Shown: piece after piece, positions 44,897 through 54,117 of the stretch | Position numbering within the stretch: the stretch's first letter is position 1 | How the letters are laid out: every line of letters begins with the position of its first letter | From: Pseudomonas arsenicoxydans | GTDB taxonomy: Bacteria; Pseudomonadota; Gammaproteobacteria; Pseudomonadales; Pseudomonadaceae | Assembly (NCBI RefSeq): GCF_900103875.1 | Contig: NZ_LT629705.1 | Coordinates: 3,791,001 to 3,855,000, forward strand | Length of the DNA: 64,000 nucleotides | Direction: 5' to 3' | The notes under the pieces: generated by a model | Database searches by the model: none | What the model was told of the DNA's origin: nothing | What the model saw: only the letters and a program-made list of their open reading frames with translations | Position numbers and translations under genes: made by a program

Positions 44897-45823
44897 ATGT
44901 TTTCCTCCGAACGTTTAAAGGGCATTGATGTATTTGTCTGCGTCGCCGACGCCGGGAGCTTCAAAGGTGCTGCCGAGCGGATGAGTCTGACGGCTTCGGC
45001 AATCAGTAAAGGGATAGCTCGATTGGAGAGCAGGCTTGGGACTCGGTTGTTCCACCGAACAACTCGAAGCTTGTCACTGACGGATGCGGGGATTGCGTTC
45101 TATCGCACATGTACAGGCGTGCTGGCTGAGCTCGAAGAGGCTGAGCTGTCCCTACTTGCCGAAAATACTGAGCCTCGTGGCAGGATTCGCATTGACCTTC
45201 CAGGTGCATTCGGCCGCCTGCAGGCACTTCCGGTCATTCTGCGATTTGCCCAGGAACATGCGCAGCTGCTGCCGCACATTTCGTTTTCCGACCGTTTCAT
45301 CGACCCTATCGAGGAAGGTGTCGATATCGTCGTACGCATCGGTGGTTCGGACGTTTGGCCCGCCACATTGGAGCACCGCTACCTGGGCAGTGAGTGGCAT
45401 ATCTTCTGTGCGTCTCCCGCATATTTGAGTAAGCACGGCACGCCCGTGACCGATCGCGATCTGGAACATCATCAGTGCATCGCTTACGGCTGGGCGGATG
45501 GAACGGTTAGCCCTTGGAGTTTTTCAGGAAAGCATCCGGGCGAAATTGAACGCAGGGCTATAGGCGCAAAGTTCGTTGTGGGAGATGGCGAAGGTCTGGT
45601 AATCGCGGTATCGGCGGGATGCGGGATCGCGCAGTTACCGTCATGGTTGATCAAACGTCAGCTTGAAGAGGGGACATTGGTTGAAGTGCTTCCCCAGTTG
45701 GCAACCGATGGCCAGGCGATCAATCTGATTTGGCTAAAGAGCCGTCAGGCGCTTCCCAAGGTCAGTGCATTATTAGAGGCACTTGCCGCTGGTTTGGTGC
45801 CGTCTGCTAGCAAAACCCAATGA
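44897..45823 (+). CDS. LysR-family transcriptional regulator
   Basis: A 308-residue regulator. N-terminal winged helix (about 5-65; FVCVADAGSFKGAAERMSLTASAISKGIARLE), then an effector-binding domain (about 90-295; LPGAFGRLQALPVIL, FVVGDGEGLVIAVSAGCGIAQLPSW). Likely regulates the divergent MFS gene. Its start lies about 150 bases from the MFS start. Effector unknown. Confidence 0.9.
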   Translation: MFSSERLKGIDVFVCVADAGSFKGAAERMSLTASAISKGIARLESRLGTRLFHRTTRSLSLTDAGIAFYRTCTGVLAELEEAELSLLAENTEPRGRIRIDLPGAFGRLQALPVILRFAQEHAQLLPHISFSDRFIDPIEEGVDIVVRIGGSDVWPATLEHRYLGSEWHIFCASPAYLSKHGTPVTDRDLEHHQCIAYGWADGTVSPWSFSGKHPGEIERRAIGAKFVVGDGEGLVIAVSAGCGIAQLPSWLIKRQLEEGTLVEVLPQLATDGQAINLIWLKSRQALPKVSALLEALAAGLVPSASKTQ

Positions 45824-46094
45824 CCGTATATGGACTCCTCCTCATTGCAAGCCCCCTCGCTTTGGCACCCGTGCCGACTGCACACGTATATTCGGCCTCT
45901 GGATACAGCATCGTTTCGATGCAGGGCCATGATGGGCTATTCGCGCGCCAGCTCCCAATCGCTTCTACGTGCTTTGCGCACCTGGACATTTGAGGGTTTT
46001 GCCGACGCCGGTTCGACCGGTTTGCCATCGTTAGGGTTGCTTCGCAATCGTGGTTAAGAGTTGTTTCTCTCGTAGAGCACGTCGGGTAAATAAA
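45824..46094. other. Gap between LysR gene and IS110-type transposase
   Basis: 271 bases with no gene seen. The left subterminal repeat of the IS1111-type element begins at 45830, so most of this stretch is element DNA rather than host sequence. Confidence 0.5.
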
Positions 46095-47206
46095 TCAGGC
46101 CGCTGCCTGATCCGGTTGGTAATCAGTGCCGTAACGCAGCATCGCCCAAGCCATGCGTGCAGTTTTGTTGGCCAGCGCAATAGCGGCCACATTGGGATGC
46201 GATCGCTCGGCTAAACGAACGGCCCACTGGCTGAGTCGATCCTCTTTGGATTTGGCTGTGCGTAGCGCCGAGCGTGCACCATGCACCATCAATGTTCGCA
46301 GATACGCATCACCGCGCTTGCTGATACCGAGCAGTCGATCCTTACCACCAGAACTGTGTTGCCTCGGTGTCAGTCCCAGCGAGGCGGCAAACTGTCGGCC
46401 ATTGGCAAACTGACGGGCATCACCGAGAGCGACGATGAGCGCTGTGGCGATCATGGGGCCAACACCGCGTAATTGCTGCAAGCGGACGGCAGGTGGCGCG
46501 CTTGCCGCGATTGCGGATAGCTCGTTATTGAGTTCACCCACGCGCTTATCCAGTGTGCAAAGGTCGCCCCACAAACCATCCAGCAGACAACGAAAGCGAG
46601 CCGTCAAACCGTTATCCGCATCTTCCAGCCAGCACGGTATCGCCCGACGCAGCATCAGTAATTCCTTCGGTGCAACGAGGCCGTACTCGGCGACCAGCCC
46701 ACGGATCTGATTGGCTTTGGCCGTGCGCTGTTCGATTAAGCCGGCCCGGATGCGATGCGTTGCCTGGATATCCTGTTGTTCGATCGTCTTGATGGCGACG
46801 AAGCGCATGCTGGGACGGCTCATCGCTTCACAGATCGCCTCGGCATCGTTCGCGTCGTTCTTGTTGCTTTTGACATAAGGTTTAACGAACTGGGGAGCGA
46901 CTAGCTTGACTCGGAATCCGCGAGCTTCGAGTTGCCGCGCCCAATAATGGGCCCCACCGCAACTCTCCATTCCGATCTCACAACCAGGTTCGACTTTTTC
47001 CAGCACCGTTTGCAGCCAACGATCACGTGGTAGCCGCTGCCGCCAGACCGGCTTCTCATGGCAATCCACACCGTGGATCTGAAACACGTTCTTGGCCAGG
47101 TCGACCCCAATTCGCATAAGCTTCATGTGTGGACTCCTTCTCGCTGTTGACTGTGGTTCGCACCTTCAGTCTGGCACTCAAGATGCCGAGGTGAGGAGGA
47201 GTCCAT
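45830..47206 (-). mobile_element. IS110-family (IS1111-group) insertion sequence
   Basis: ATGGACTCCTCCTCA at 45830 and TGAGGAGGAGTCCAT at 47192 form a perfect 15-bp subterminal inverted pair, the mark of the IS1111 group. The transposase lies between, transcribed leftward. No target duplication is expected for this family, and none is seen. The right edge abuts a hairpin (GGCCGATTG ... CAATCGGCC, 47219-47256). Confidence 0.85.
46095..47126 (-). CDS. IS110-family transposase (DEDD)
   Basis: A 343-residue transposase. The RuvC-like DEDD N-terminal domain begins MRIGVDLAKNVFQIHGVD (first Asp), continues with GCEIGMESCGGAHYWARQL (Glu) and NKNDANDAEAICEAMSR (two Asp). The C-terminal transposase_20 domain contains LRGVGPMIATALIVALGDARQFANGRQFAASLGLTPRQ with the conserved Ser/His region SGGKDRLLGISKRGD. 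It looks intact. Confidence 0.93.
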   Translation of the reverse strand: MKLMRIGVDLAKNVFQIHGVDCHEKPVWRQRLPRDRWLQTVLEKVEPGCEIGMESCGGAHYWARQLEARGFRVKLVAPQFVKPYVKSNKNDANDAEAICEAMSRPSMRFVAIKTIEQQDIQATHRIRAGLIEQRTAKANQIRGLVAEYGLVAPKELLMLRRAIPCWLEDADNGLTARFRCLLDGLWGDLCTLDKRVGELNNELSAIAASAPPAVRLQQLRGVGPMIATALIVALGDARQFANGRQFAASLGLTPRQHSSGGKDRLLGISKRGDAYLRTLMVHGARSALRTAKSKEDRLSQWAVRLAERSHPNVAAIALANKTARMAWAMLRYGTDYQPDQAAA

Positions 47207-47416
47207 CCCATTGCTTCTGGCCGATTGGAGCCTGTCGCGAAATGCTGCAATCGGCCGATTCTGTTGAAAAAGTCGGATTTTCAGATTACCTGAACTCAGG
47301 CACGGACTACCATTGGAGAACCTACTCACCACATTGAGTGGTTTCTCGGCCCTTCGTTGACCTTTGCTGCGTTGTTATTGGGTTAGTTTGAGGTTTTTGG
47401 CTTAGTGCAGGCGCAC

Positions 47417-48790
47417 CTATCCCGGGACCGGTGGCCCTTGAGAGGTAAATTTGGCCAGCCGTCGCAGGTTCTGCACCGCAGCGGCCAGCGTGAACTCATC
47501 GGTCGCACCACTTATGCCACGTAGCCGCAGGCGATCCAGTTTCAGGATTCGCTTGAGGTGGGCAAACAACATTTCGACCTTTTTACGTTCGTGGCGAGAG
47601 CGCTGATACGCCGGCGTTGCTGCAATGCGCCGCGCCACATCACGAGCGGCTTCATGGACGCTGCGAGCGATCTTGCGGAACGTTGTGTTCGGGCAGCACT
47701 GGGCTTTCATCGGACACGTTACGCAATCGGTCTGCCTGGATCGGAAGATGATGGTGCTGGCTTTGGTAACGTGCGAACGCTCATTCTTGAAGGCTCGCCA
47801 TTCACTGCGCAATGCCTTGCCGGCCGGGCAGCAGTATTCTTCAGCCTCTTCATTCCAGTGGAAATCGTTGCTCGAAAAACTGTCGTTCTTGCGCTCGGTT
47901 TTGTCCCACACCGGCACGTGCGGTTCGATGTCTTTTTCCTCCACCATCCAGGCTAGCATCGGGGCGGTGCCGTAAGCGGTATCGCCGATGAGGCGATCCG
48001 GCTTGATGTCGAATTGCGCTTCAACGCGATCGATCATCGTCTTGGTGCTCTCGACCTCGGCCGTGCGATGAGCCGGTGTGGGTTCCACATCCATGATGAT
48101 GCCGTGCTCGGTATCGATCAGATAATTTGTGGAGTAAGCGTAGAACGCTGGGCCGCCTGGAGCAGCAGTCCAGCGAGCCTGAGGATCAGTCAGTGATAAA
48201 CGCTTCGGCAGCGTTTCGACCAAAGCCTCTTCATCAAGTGCCTCAAGGTACTCGCGCACGGCGCGCGTGCTCAGGGACGGATCGCTCCAGTTGACCTGTT
48301 CATCCCCCGGTACGCCGCGCTGCCGGCTCGCATCCGCTTTAATGATGCTGGCGTCCACAGCAAATCCTTCGCCTTTGACCAGGCCGGCGTCCATGCAACG
48401 ACGCAGCACCTCGTTGAACAACCAGCGAAACAAATCGCTTTCCCGAAAACGGCCGTGTCGATTTTTGGAAAAGGTCGAGTGGTTGGGGATTTCATCTTCA
48501 AGGCTCAACCGGCAGAACCAGCGATACGCAAGGTTCAAATGGGCTTCTTCGCACAACCGCCGCTCTGAGCGAATGCCGTAGCAATAGCCCACGATCAGCA
48601 TGCGAATCATCAGTTCTGGATCAATCGACGGACGCCCAATCGGGCTATAAAAATCGGCAAGGTAGTGGCGCAGGTCACTCAGATCGAGACATTGATCAAT
48701 GCTGCGCAGAAGGTGATTGGCTGGGATGTGATCTTCAAGGTTGAACGAGTAAAACAGTCGCTCCTGCCCACTCGATAACTGTCCCATCAT
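47417..48790 (-). CDS. IS1182-family transposase, copy A
   Basis: A 457-residue DDE transposase. InsH-type N-terminal domain (LEDHIPANHLLRSIDQCLDL ... YSPIGRPSIDPELMIRMLIVGYCYGI), first Asp in FAVDASIIKAD, second in RLIGDTAYGT, and a C-terminal DDE_Tnp_1_6 part with RHERKKVEMLFAHLKRILKLDRLRLRG carrying the Glu. About 20 residues differ from copy B, so the copies are related but not a recent duplication. Confidence 0.93.
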   Translation of the reverse strand: MMGQLSSGQERLFYSFNLEDHIPANHLLRSIDQCLDLSDLRHYLADFYSPIGRPSIDPELMIRMLIVGYCYGIRSERRLCEEAHLNLAYRWFCRLSLEDEIPNHSTFSKNRHGRFRESDLFRWLFNEVLRRCMDAGLVKGEGFAVDASIIKADASRQRGVPGDEQVNWSDPSLSTRAVREYLEALDEEALVETLPKRLSLTDPQARWTAAPGGPAFYAYSTNYLIDTEHGIIMDVEPTPAHRTAEVESTKTMIDRVEAQFDIKPDRLIGDTAYGTAPMLAWMVEEKDIEPHVPVWDKTERKNDSFSSNDFHWNEEAEEYCCPAGKALRSEWRAFKNERSHVTKASTIIFRSRQTDCVTCPMKAQCCPNTTFRKIARSVHEAARDVARRIAATPAYQRSRHERKKVEMLFAHLKRILKLDRLRLRGISGATDEFTLAAAVQNLRRLAKFTSQGPPVPG

Positions 48791-48936
48791 GCTGCGTACT
48801 CTCTCGCTGGCCGATAGACTGATTTTGCCGTAGACGACACAGGAGCGCCATTCTTAGCAAAGTCGACCCAAAGCAGACCATGGCTAGTGGTTATCAGATT
48901 GAGAGGGTTCCGCAGTTTTATCCGACTCTTGACTGG

Positions 48937-49173
48937 TCATTTCCAGCCCAGTTTTCTGTAGGAAGTCTTGTCTTGTTCAGGAAAGTCCGTCAGGTACTCA
49001 CCCCACTGCATGTGCGAATAATATTTAGTCATCGCTTCGAAATGACTTTCAGCCTCGACCTCCCAAACAAGCTTCGCTTCCGAATGCATAAGCGCACGCG
49101 CACCATCACCTTGAGCACCGGCTAGACAAAAGGTCTGACAGCCATCAGGTTCCAGCCAAAGTTCATGATTCAT
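48937..49173 (-). CDS. Small orphan protein carried inside IS1182 copy A
   Basis: A 78-residue acidic protein, MNHELWLEPDGCQTFCLAG..., with an AKLVWEVEAESHFEAMTKYYSHMQW segment. Similar short proteins occur as free-standing genes in proteobacteria (recalled, not searched); no function is known. It lies entirely within the 424 bases that distinguish this copy from copy B, transcribed in the same direction as the transposase, upstream of it. Confidence 0.65.
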   Translation of the reverse strand: MNHELWLEPDGCQTFCLAGAQGDGARALMHSEAKLVWEVEAESHFEAMTKYYSHMQWGEYLTDFPEQDKTSYRKLGWK

Positions 49174-49396
49174 ATTCGAGGTTCTGTTTTTTAAGGTCGT
49201 TATGGTGCCCGAAACTCTGATGGAACGGCCGTTATGGATCGGCTCTGTAGAAGAGACTGAATCCGAACGCCGACTTTTTCAACAGAATCGGCCAATAGCT
49301 GCCTGTTGGAATCGGCTGAAATCGCCCCAAAGCGGTCATCTCCGCGTTTCAGTATTATTATGCCGATCTTCGGACTGTTTATAGGTAGGTTGATCC

Positions 49397-49708
49397 ATGG
49401 CCAGAAGCGTTAGGCTTCAAAAAAAACTGCATACACGGCATCTGATGGAGACAGCTGAAGAGGTGGTACTTGATGATAGCCTTGTTGGAAAGCTATGGGC
49501 GCTCAATCAAGGTGACAGATTTGAGTTGAATTCAGCTTCTCTCAGTTCTGCAGCTGTTCAAAAGTACCGCTTGGAATACGTGATAACGAGAGGCCCTGTT
49601 CCTGGGCACTGGCTGTACACAAAATTTGACCCAGAGGAACTTGTATTATTTTTTACGGCAAAAGACTTTGACGGCATTTGCCATGGCTGGACTCTGTTTG
49701 ACAAGTGA
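49397..49708 (+). CDS. Small hypothetical protein, 103 aa
   Basis: Unrecognised soluble protein with a basic N-terminus (ARSVRLQKKLHTRHL), then alternating strands and LEYVITRGPVPGHWLYTKFD. It ends with a TAKDFDGICHGWTLF segment. The gene sits alone between two IS1182-type elements. TAGGTAGGTTGATCC precedes the ATG. Its size and setting resemble orphan immunity genes, but there is no direct evidence. Confidence 0.6.
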   Translation: MARSVRLQKKLHTRHLMETAEEVVLDDSLVGKLWALNQGDRFELNSASLSSAAVQKYRLEYVITRGPVPGHWLYTKFDPEELVLFFTAKDFDGICHGWTLFDK

Positions 49709-49780
49709 CAACCTCAGTTTTAGCTCTCTGAGAGGCAGCTCTGGGTCGTTTTCTGCCCATCGCGACAGGCCGCAAACGAC

Positions 49781-51459
49781 CCAGGCTGTGTGAAAACACA
49801 CTTGATACGTTCAACGCTGAGATTTTCTTGGATTGCCTGCGAAGTCGGTAGTAGGAAGTAAAGATTGGTCCGTGCGACCAACATCGGCGCTCATATGGCT
49901 GTTGGGGCCGCGTCAGCGGTCCCAACAGCCACTTACCGACGATCCAGCGGGATGATCACGCCCTGATCGCTTCAAGCAATCCCAAGATGCCGAAGATGCT
50001 CATCATTCGTTTGAGGTTGTAGGCGAGCACATGAAGGCTCATCTCAGTGCTCACCCTCGGCAGGGTTTTGGTCAGGAAGTGGGTACTTCCCATCCAGTAC
50101 TTGAGCGTTCCAAAAGGATGTTCAACGGTCTGTCGACGAACCCTCATCATCGCTGGATCATGTTCTAGCCGAACCTGCATCGCATCGACTACAGCCTCAT
50201 GTTCCCAGCGCTTCACCCGACGCTCCTTACCCGTCGTACATTGCTTTTGCATTGCGCAGGACTGGCAGCCTGAGAAGTAATAACAATGCAATAACATGCC
50301 GTCTTCCGTCGACGAATGTCTCCTGGTTAGTAACTGCCCCGCAGGGCATCGATACTCGTCCGACGCCGCAAGATAGATGAAATCCTGCTTGCCGAATCTG
50401 CCTTCCGCTTTGCTGCCAGATGTGAGGGGTTTCGGTACGAAGGTAGTGATGCCGGCTTGCTCGCAAGCAAGGATTTCCAGACCTTTGTAATAGCCTCGAT
50501 CAGCCACCACCGTTAGCGATTCAGCTCCAATTTCTTCACGCGCCTGGCTCGCCATATTGCTCAGTTGCCCACGATCATTACCAACGTTGGTCACCTCATG
50601 GGCAACGATCAGATGGTGTTTGTCGTCGACCGCTGTTTGTACGTTGTAGCCGACCGTTCCGGTGCCTCGGCCGCTCGTGGCCATTGAACGTGCATCAGGA
50701 TCTGTGAGGGAAATCTGCTGGTCTGGACTTTCGTGGAGCTGCGCCTCGATTTCCTTGAGTTTCTGCATCTGCTTTTTCAGTGTTTCTATCTTTTCTTTCA
50801 ACCGCTCTGCTTTGGCCTCGGCCACTTCGGGCGTTGCCCGATCCGCCGAATCCATCGCCGCCAGATAGCGATCAATGCTCTGTTCAATCTGCTGCATGCG
50901 TGCCTTCACCTTGCCCTGAGTGAAGTTGCGGTCGCGATTATTGACGGCTTTGAACTTGCTGCCGTCGATGGCGATGATCGATTGAGAGAAGAGATTGAGG
51001 TTACGGCAAAGCACTACGAACTGGCGGCATACGCTGCGAATGGCTTTACCGTTGTCTTTGCGAAAGTCGGCAATGGTTTTGAAGTCCGGAGCCAAACGCC
51101 CCGTTAGCCACATCAACTCGACGTTGCGCTCGGCCTCACGCTCAAGCCGGCGGCTGGACTGAATCCGATTGAGGTAGCCGTAGATATAGATCTTCAGCAA
51201 CACCGCTGGGTGGTAGGCCGGACGACCCGTTGCAGCAGGATCAACACCTTCAAACCCAAGTGCCCCCAAGTCGAGTTCATCGACGAAAACGTCGACCACG
51301 CGCACTGGATTTTCTTCGGCTACGTAATCGTCCAGACACTCCGGCAGCAAGGTGACTTGCGTCCGAGCCTCACCTTCAATGAATCGCTTCATGATCGTCC
51401 CCGCCACGATCTAAACGATCAGAAGATTAGACAATCGCAGGCGTTTTCACACAGCCTGG
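49781..51459 (-). mobile_element. IS1182-family insertion sequence, second type
   Basis: Terminal repeats CCAGGCTGTGTGAAAAC and GTTTTCACACAGCCTGG are a perfect 17-bp pair. The element is 1679 bases with a single transposase gene. No target duplication is visible. Confidence 0.85.
49956..51392 (-). CDS. IS1182-family transposase, second type
   Basis: A 478-residue DDE transposase distinct from the other two. N-terminal segment RVVDVFVDELDLGALGF and GRPAYHPAVLLKIYIYGYLNRIQSSRRLE; first Asp in IIAIDGSKFKAVNN, second in LTVVADRGYYKG; a coiled-coil-like insert (about 165-215; LKEKIETLKKQMQKLKEIEAQL); last block VRRQTVEHPFGTLKYWMG with the Glu. Intact. Start at MKRFIEGE. Confidence 0.93.
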   Translation of the reverse strand: MKRFIEGEARTQVTLLPECLDDYVAEENPVRVVDVFVDELDLGALGFEGVDPAATGRPAYHPAVLLKIYIYGYLNRIQSSRRLEREAERNVELMWLTGRLAPDFKTIADFRKDNGKAIRSVCRQFVVLCRNLNLFSQSIIAIDGSKFKAVNNRDRNFTQGKVKARMQQIEQSIDRYLAAMDSADRATPEVAEAKAERLKEKIETLKKQMQKLKEIEAQLHESPDQQISLTDPDARSMATSGRGTGTVGYNVQTAVDDKHHLIVAHEVTNVGNDRGQLSNMASQAREEIGAESLTVVADRGYYKGLEILACEQAGITTFVPKPLTSGSKAEGRFGKQDFIYLAASDEYRCPAGQLLTRRHSSTEDGMLLHCYYFSGCQSCAMQKQCTTGKERRVKRWEHEAVVDAMQVRLEHDPAMMRVRRQTVEHPFGTLKYWMGSTHFLTKTLPRVSTEMSLHVLAYNLKRMMSIFGILGLLEAIRA

Positions 51460-51522
51460 ACCCAAAACGGACGGTGGCGACAGGCGGCAATTGGCAGATT
51501 TCAGTCAGCCCTATCAGCTTGC

Positions 51523-51999
51523 TCAAGCTCTTGCACCAGTGTCGTAAAAATGTTGGCCGCAATATGCTCGCCCTTTGAGTGCGTGTAGCTTGCAGTTCTT
51601 AGCTAGACAAAAAGACGCATCTAATCCGCCGTGATTCTCAACCATACGCTCTATTATCAAGGATTTTATATCGACCGACTCCCAGCCCTTTGGCGAACTC
51701 AACTTCAACGCATACAGGGTTTGGTGTTTATCCCATTCATCCGTTCGCCAAAACTGACCACAATCAAGGCACTGCAATAGTTTGATCCATTGGCCTATCT
51801 CAAGGCAGCGTAAACCAGCGACAAACTCCGAATAGTGATGACCAATCTCTACGAGGTCGCCCCGACTGCCACAACTACATTGCATTGCTTCACTCCTAAT
51901 ACTGAGCTTTTCACCAGACTCGATCGTCCGTTCCTGGCCGGATTCAACCTGACGACGAAACAGATTTGCTAAATCGTTCAGCGGCGCATTTTCAAGCAT
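51523..51999 (-). CDS. Hypothetical Cys-rich protein, 158 aa
   Basis: Unrecognised. Two CxC/CxxC groups (MQCSCGSRGD; LLQCLDCGQFW) and a C-terminal FCLAKNCKLHALKGRAYCGQHFYDTGA look like zinc-binding knuckles. Its start overlaps the stop of the 105-aa gene by 8 bases, so the pair is probably co-translated. It lies between IS1182-type elements. Confidence 0.6.
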   Translation of the reverse strand: MLENAPLNDLANLFRRQVESGQERTIESGEKLSIRSEAMQCSCGSRGDLVEIGHHYSEFVAGLRCLEIGQWIKLLQCLDCGQFWRTDEWDKHQTLYALKLSSPKGWESVDIKSLIIERMVENHGGLDASFCLAKNCKLHALKGRAYCGQHFYDTGARA

Positions 52000-52309
52000 T
52001 CAAAATGATGCAAAAAAGCAGCTTGATATCGGTGGTCTCGTTCTGGAGTTCGTATTCCTTTTGCGACAGTCTCATGGAGACTTTGGCCCAGCTATACGCC
52101 TCTGATGAAGAAAGCGCTGAAGTGTTAGTGGTGCCTTGGTGCATGTCGGAATGTCCCAACCTGCCGTCTGGGTAGCGTAAACACCCCTCCCATCCCATCA
52201 GGATAGCGCCGGTTGCCTCCAGGAGTTGCAAAGCTGTAATCGCGAGGGGATAGGGAAGAACCAGTTCGCTTTGAGATACGGATAGCCGTTGCAAGTCAGC
52301 GAGTGTCAT
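51992..52309 (-). CDS. Hypothetical protein, 105 aa
   Basis: Unrecognised. A helical start (TLADLQRLSVSQSELVLPYPLAITALQLLEATGAI) followed by a WEGCLRYPDGRLGHSDMHQGT segment. Short orphan proteins of this type are found beside polymorphic-toxin and insertion-sequence loci, but no homology is claimed. First gene of a two-gene unit. Confidence 0.55.
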   Translation of the reverse strand: MTLADLQRLSVSQSELVLPYPLAITALQLLEATGAILMGWEGCLRYPDGRLGHSDMHQGTTNTSALSSSEAYSWAKVSMRLSQKEYELQNETTDIKLLFCIILNA

Positions 52310-52500
52310 AGGGATATCCTTGTGTCATGCGTTCGGTGTTGCGAGTGGAGCCTGAGTAGTTTATGAGGAAAAGGCCTACTCGACTGAGCGCGTATACAGA
52401 CTATCAATGCATCACAGTATCGTCAGCTTTTGGTCGTTCCTTCACCTTTCCAAGCGAATGCTTTTGGGTCGATTGATGCCGGTGATGACAGGCAGAGAGT
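52310..52500. other. Gap between orphan genes and IS1182 copy B
   Basis: 191 bases with no gene seen, in a gene-free stretch that continues through the 163-base left end of the IS1182 copy to 52,663. The promoter of the two-gene unit should be here (TATCCTTGTGTCATGCG near 52,313). Confidence 0.4.
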
Positions 52501-54117
52501 GGCCGATTCTGTTGAAAAAGTCGGATTTTCAGCTCGCCTGAACTCAGGCACGACCACCACCGGAGAACCTACTCACCACATTCAGTGGTTTCTCGGCCCT
52601 TCGTTGACCTTTGCTGCTCTGTTATTGGGTTAATTTGAGGTTTTTTGCTTCGTGCAGGCGCACCTATCCCGTAGAAGGTGGCCCTTGAGATGCAAGTTTG
52701 GCCAGACGTCGCAGGTTCTGTACCGCGGCCGCCAGCGTGAACTCATCGGACGCGCCACTCATGCCACGTAGTCGCAAGCGATCCAGTTTCAGGATGCGCT
52801 TGAGGTGGGCAAACAACATTTCAACCTTCTTACGTTCGTGGCGAGAGCGCACATACTCCGGCGTCGCCGCGATGCGTCGAGCCACATCGCGAGCGGCTTC
52901 ATGGACGCTGCGAGCGATCTTGCGGAACGCAGTGTTCGGGCAGCACTTGGCTTTCATCGGACACGTAGCGCAGTCGGCCTGTCGGGATCGGAAGATGATG
53001 GTGTTGGCTTTGGTGACGTGTGAACGCTCATTCTTGAAGGCTCGCCATTCGCTGCGCAATGGGTTGCCGGCCGGGCAGCGGTATTCCTCAGCCTCTTCAT
53101 TCCAGTGGAAATCGTTACTCGAAAAGCTGTCGTTCTTGCGCTCGGTTTTGTCCCACACCGGCACATGCGGCTCGATGTCTTTTTCCTCCACCATCCAGGC
53201 CAGCATCGGAGCTGTACCGTAAGCGGTGTCGCCGATGAGGCGCTCTGGCTTGATGTCGAACTGCGCTTCGACCCGATCGATCATCGTCTTGGTGCTCTCG
53301 ACTTCTGCGGTTCGATGAGCCGGTGTGGGTTCCACATCCATGATCACGCCGTGCTCGGTATCGATCAGATAATTCGTGGAGTAAGCGTAGAAAGCTGGGC
53401 CGCCTGAAGCAGCGGTCCAGCGGGCCTGAGGATCCGTCAGCGACAGGCGCTTCGGTAGCGTTTCGGCCAGAGCCTCTTCATCGAGTGCCTCAAGATACTC
53501 ACGCACGGCGCGGGTGCTCAGGGATGGATCGCTCCAGTTGACCGGTTCATCTCCCGGTACGCCGCGCTGCCGACTCGCATCCGCTTTGATGATGCTGGCG
53601 TCCACGGCAAAGCCTTCGCCCTTGACCAGACCGGCGTCCATGCAGCGACGCAGGACTTCATTGAACAACCAGCGAAACAGATCACTGTCCCGAAAACGGC
53701 CGTGTCGATTTTTGGAAAAGGTCGAGTGGTTGGGGATTTCGTCTTCAAGGCTCAACCGGCAGAACCAGCGATACGCCAGGTTCAAATGGGCCTCTTCGCA
53801 CAACCGCCGCTCTGAGCGAATGCCGTAGCAATAGCCGACGATCAGCATGCGAATCATCAGTTCGGGATCAATCGACGGACGCCCAATCGGGCTATAGAAA
53901 TCGGCGAGGTAATGGCGCAGGTCGCTCAGATCAAGACACTGATCAATGCTGCGCAGAAGGTGATTGGCTGGGATGTGATCTTCAAGGTTGAACGAGTAAA
54001 ACAGTCGCTCCTGCCCACTCGATAACTGTCCCATCATGCTGTGTGATCCCCCTCCGGCCAATGCGGAGATTTTGCCGGAGGCCAGCCAGGGGAGCTACTT
54101 TTTCAACAGAATCGGCC
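52501..54117 (-). mobile_element. IS1182-family element copy B
   Basis: The same ends as copy A: GGCCGATTCTGTTGAAAAAG at 52501 and its complement at the right, with two mismatches in the inner bases (CTACTTTTTCAACAGAATCG). 1617 bases, one gene. The flanks GGCAGAGAGT and, complemented, GGTAGAGAAC look alike, so the target was itself an inverted repeat or the terminal repeats are longer. Confidence 0.85.
52664..54037 (-). CDS. IS1182-family transposase, copy B
   Basis: 457 residues, same layout and catalytic motifs as copy A (FAVDASIIKAD, RLIGDTAYGT, VEMLFAHLKRILKLDRLRLRG). Differences are scattered, including CRCPAGNPL here where A has CCCPAGKAL-like residues. Intact. Confidence 0.93.
   Translation of the reverse strand: MMGQLSSGQERLFYSFNLEDHIPANHLLRSIDQCLDLSDLRHYLADFYSPIGRPSIDPELMIRMLIVGYCYGIRSERRLCEEAHLNLAYRWFCRLSLEDEIPNHSTFSKNRHGRFRDSDLFRWLFNEVLRRCMDAGLVKGEGFAVDASIIKADASRQRGVPGDEPVNWSDPSLSTRAVREYLEALDEEALAETLPKRLSLTDPQARWTAASGGPAFYAYSTNYLIDTEHGVIMDVEPTPAHRTAEVESTKTMIDRVEAQFDIKPERLIGDTAYGTAPMLAWMVEEKDIEPHVPVWDKTERKNDSFSSNDFHWNEEAEEYRCPAGNPLRSEWRAFKNERSHVTKANTIIFRSRQADCATCPMKAKCCPNTAFRKIARSVHEAARDVARRIAATPEYVRSRHERKKVEMLFAHLKRILKLDRLRLRGMSGASDEFTLAAAVQNLRRLAKLASQGPPSTG

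Larger units (their letters stand above)
47253..49293 (-). mobile_element. IS1182-family element copy A, with an extra gene
   Basis: Perfect 24-bp terminal inverted repeats (GGCCGATTCTGTTGAAAAAG plus TCGG at the left; its complement at 49270-49293). Total 2041 bases, against 1617 in copy B. The extra 424 bases lie upstream of the transposase start (from about 48852) and encode a 78-aa protein. Such extra cargo inside terminal repeats suggests passenger-gene capture. Confidence 0.75.
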
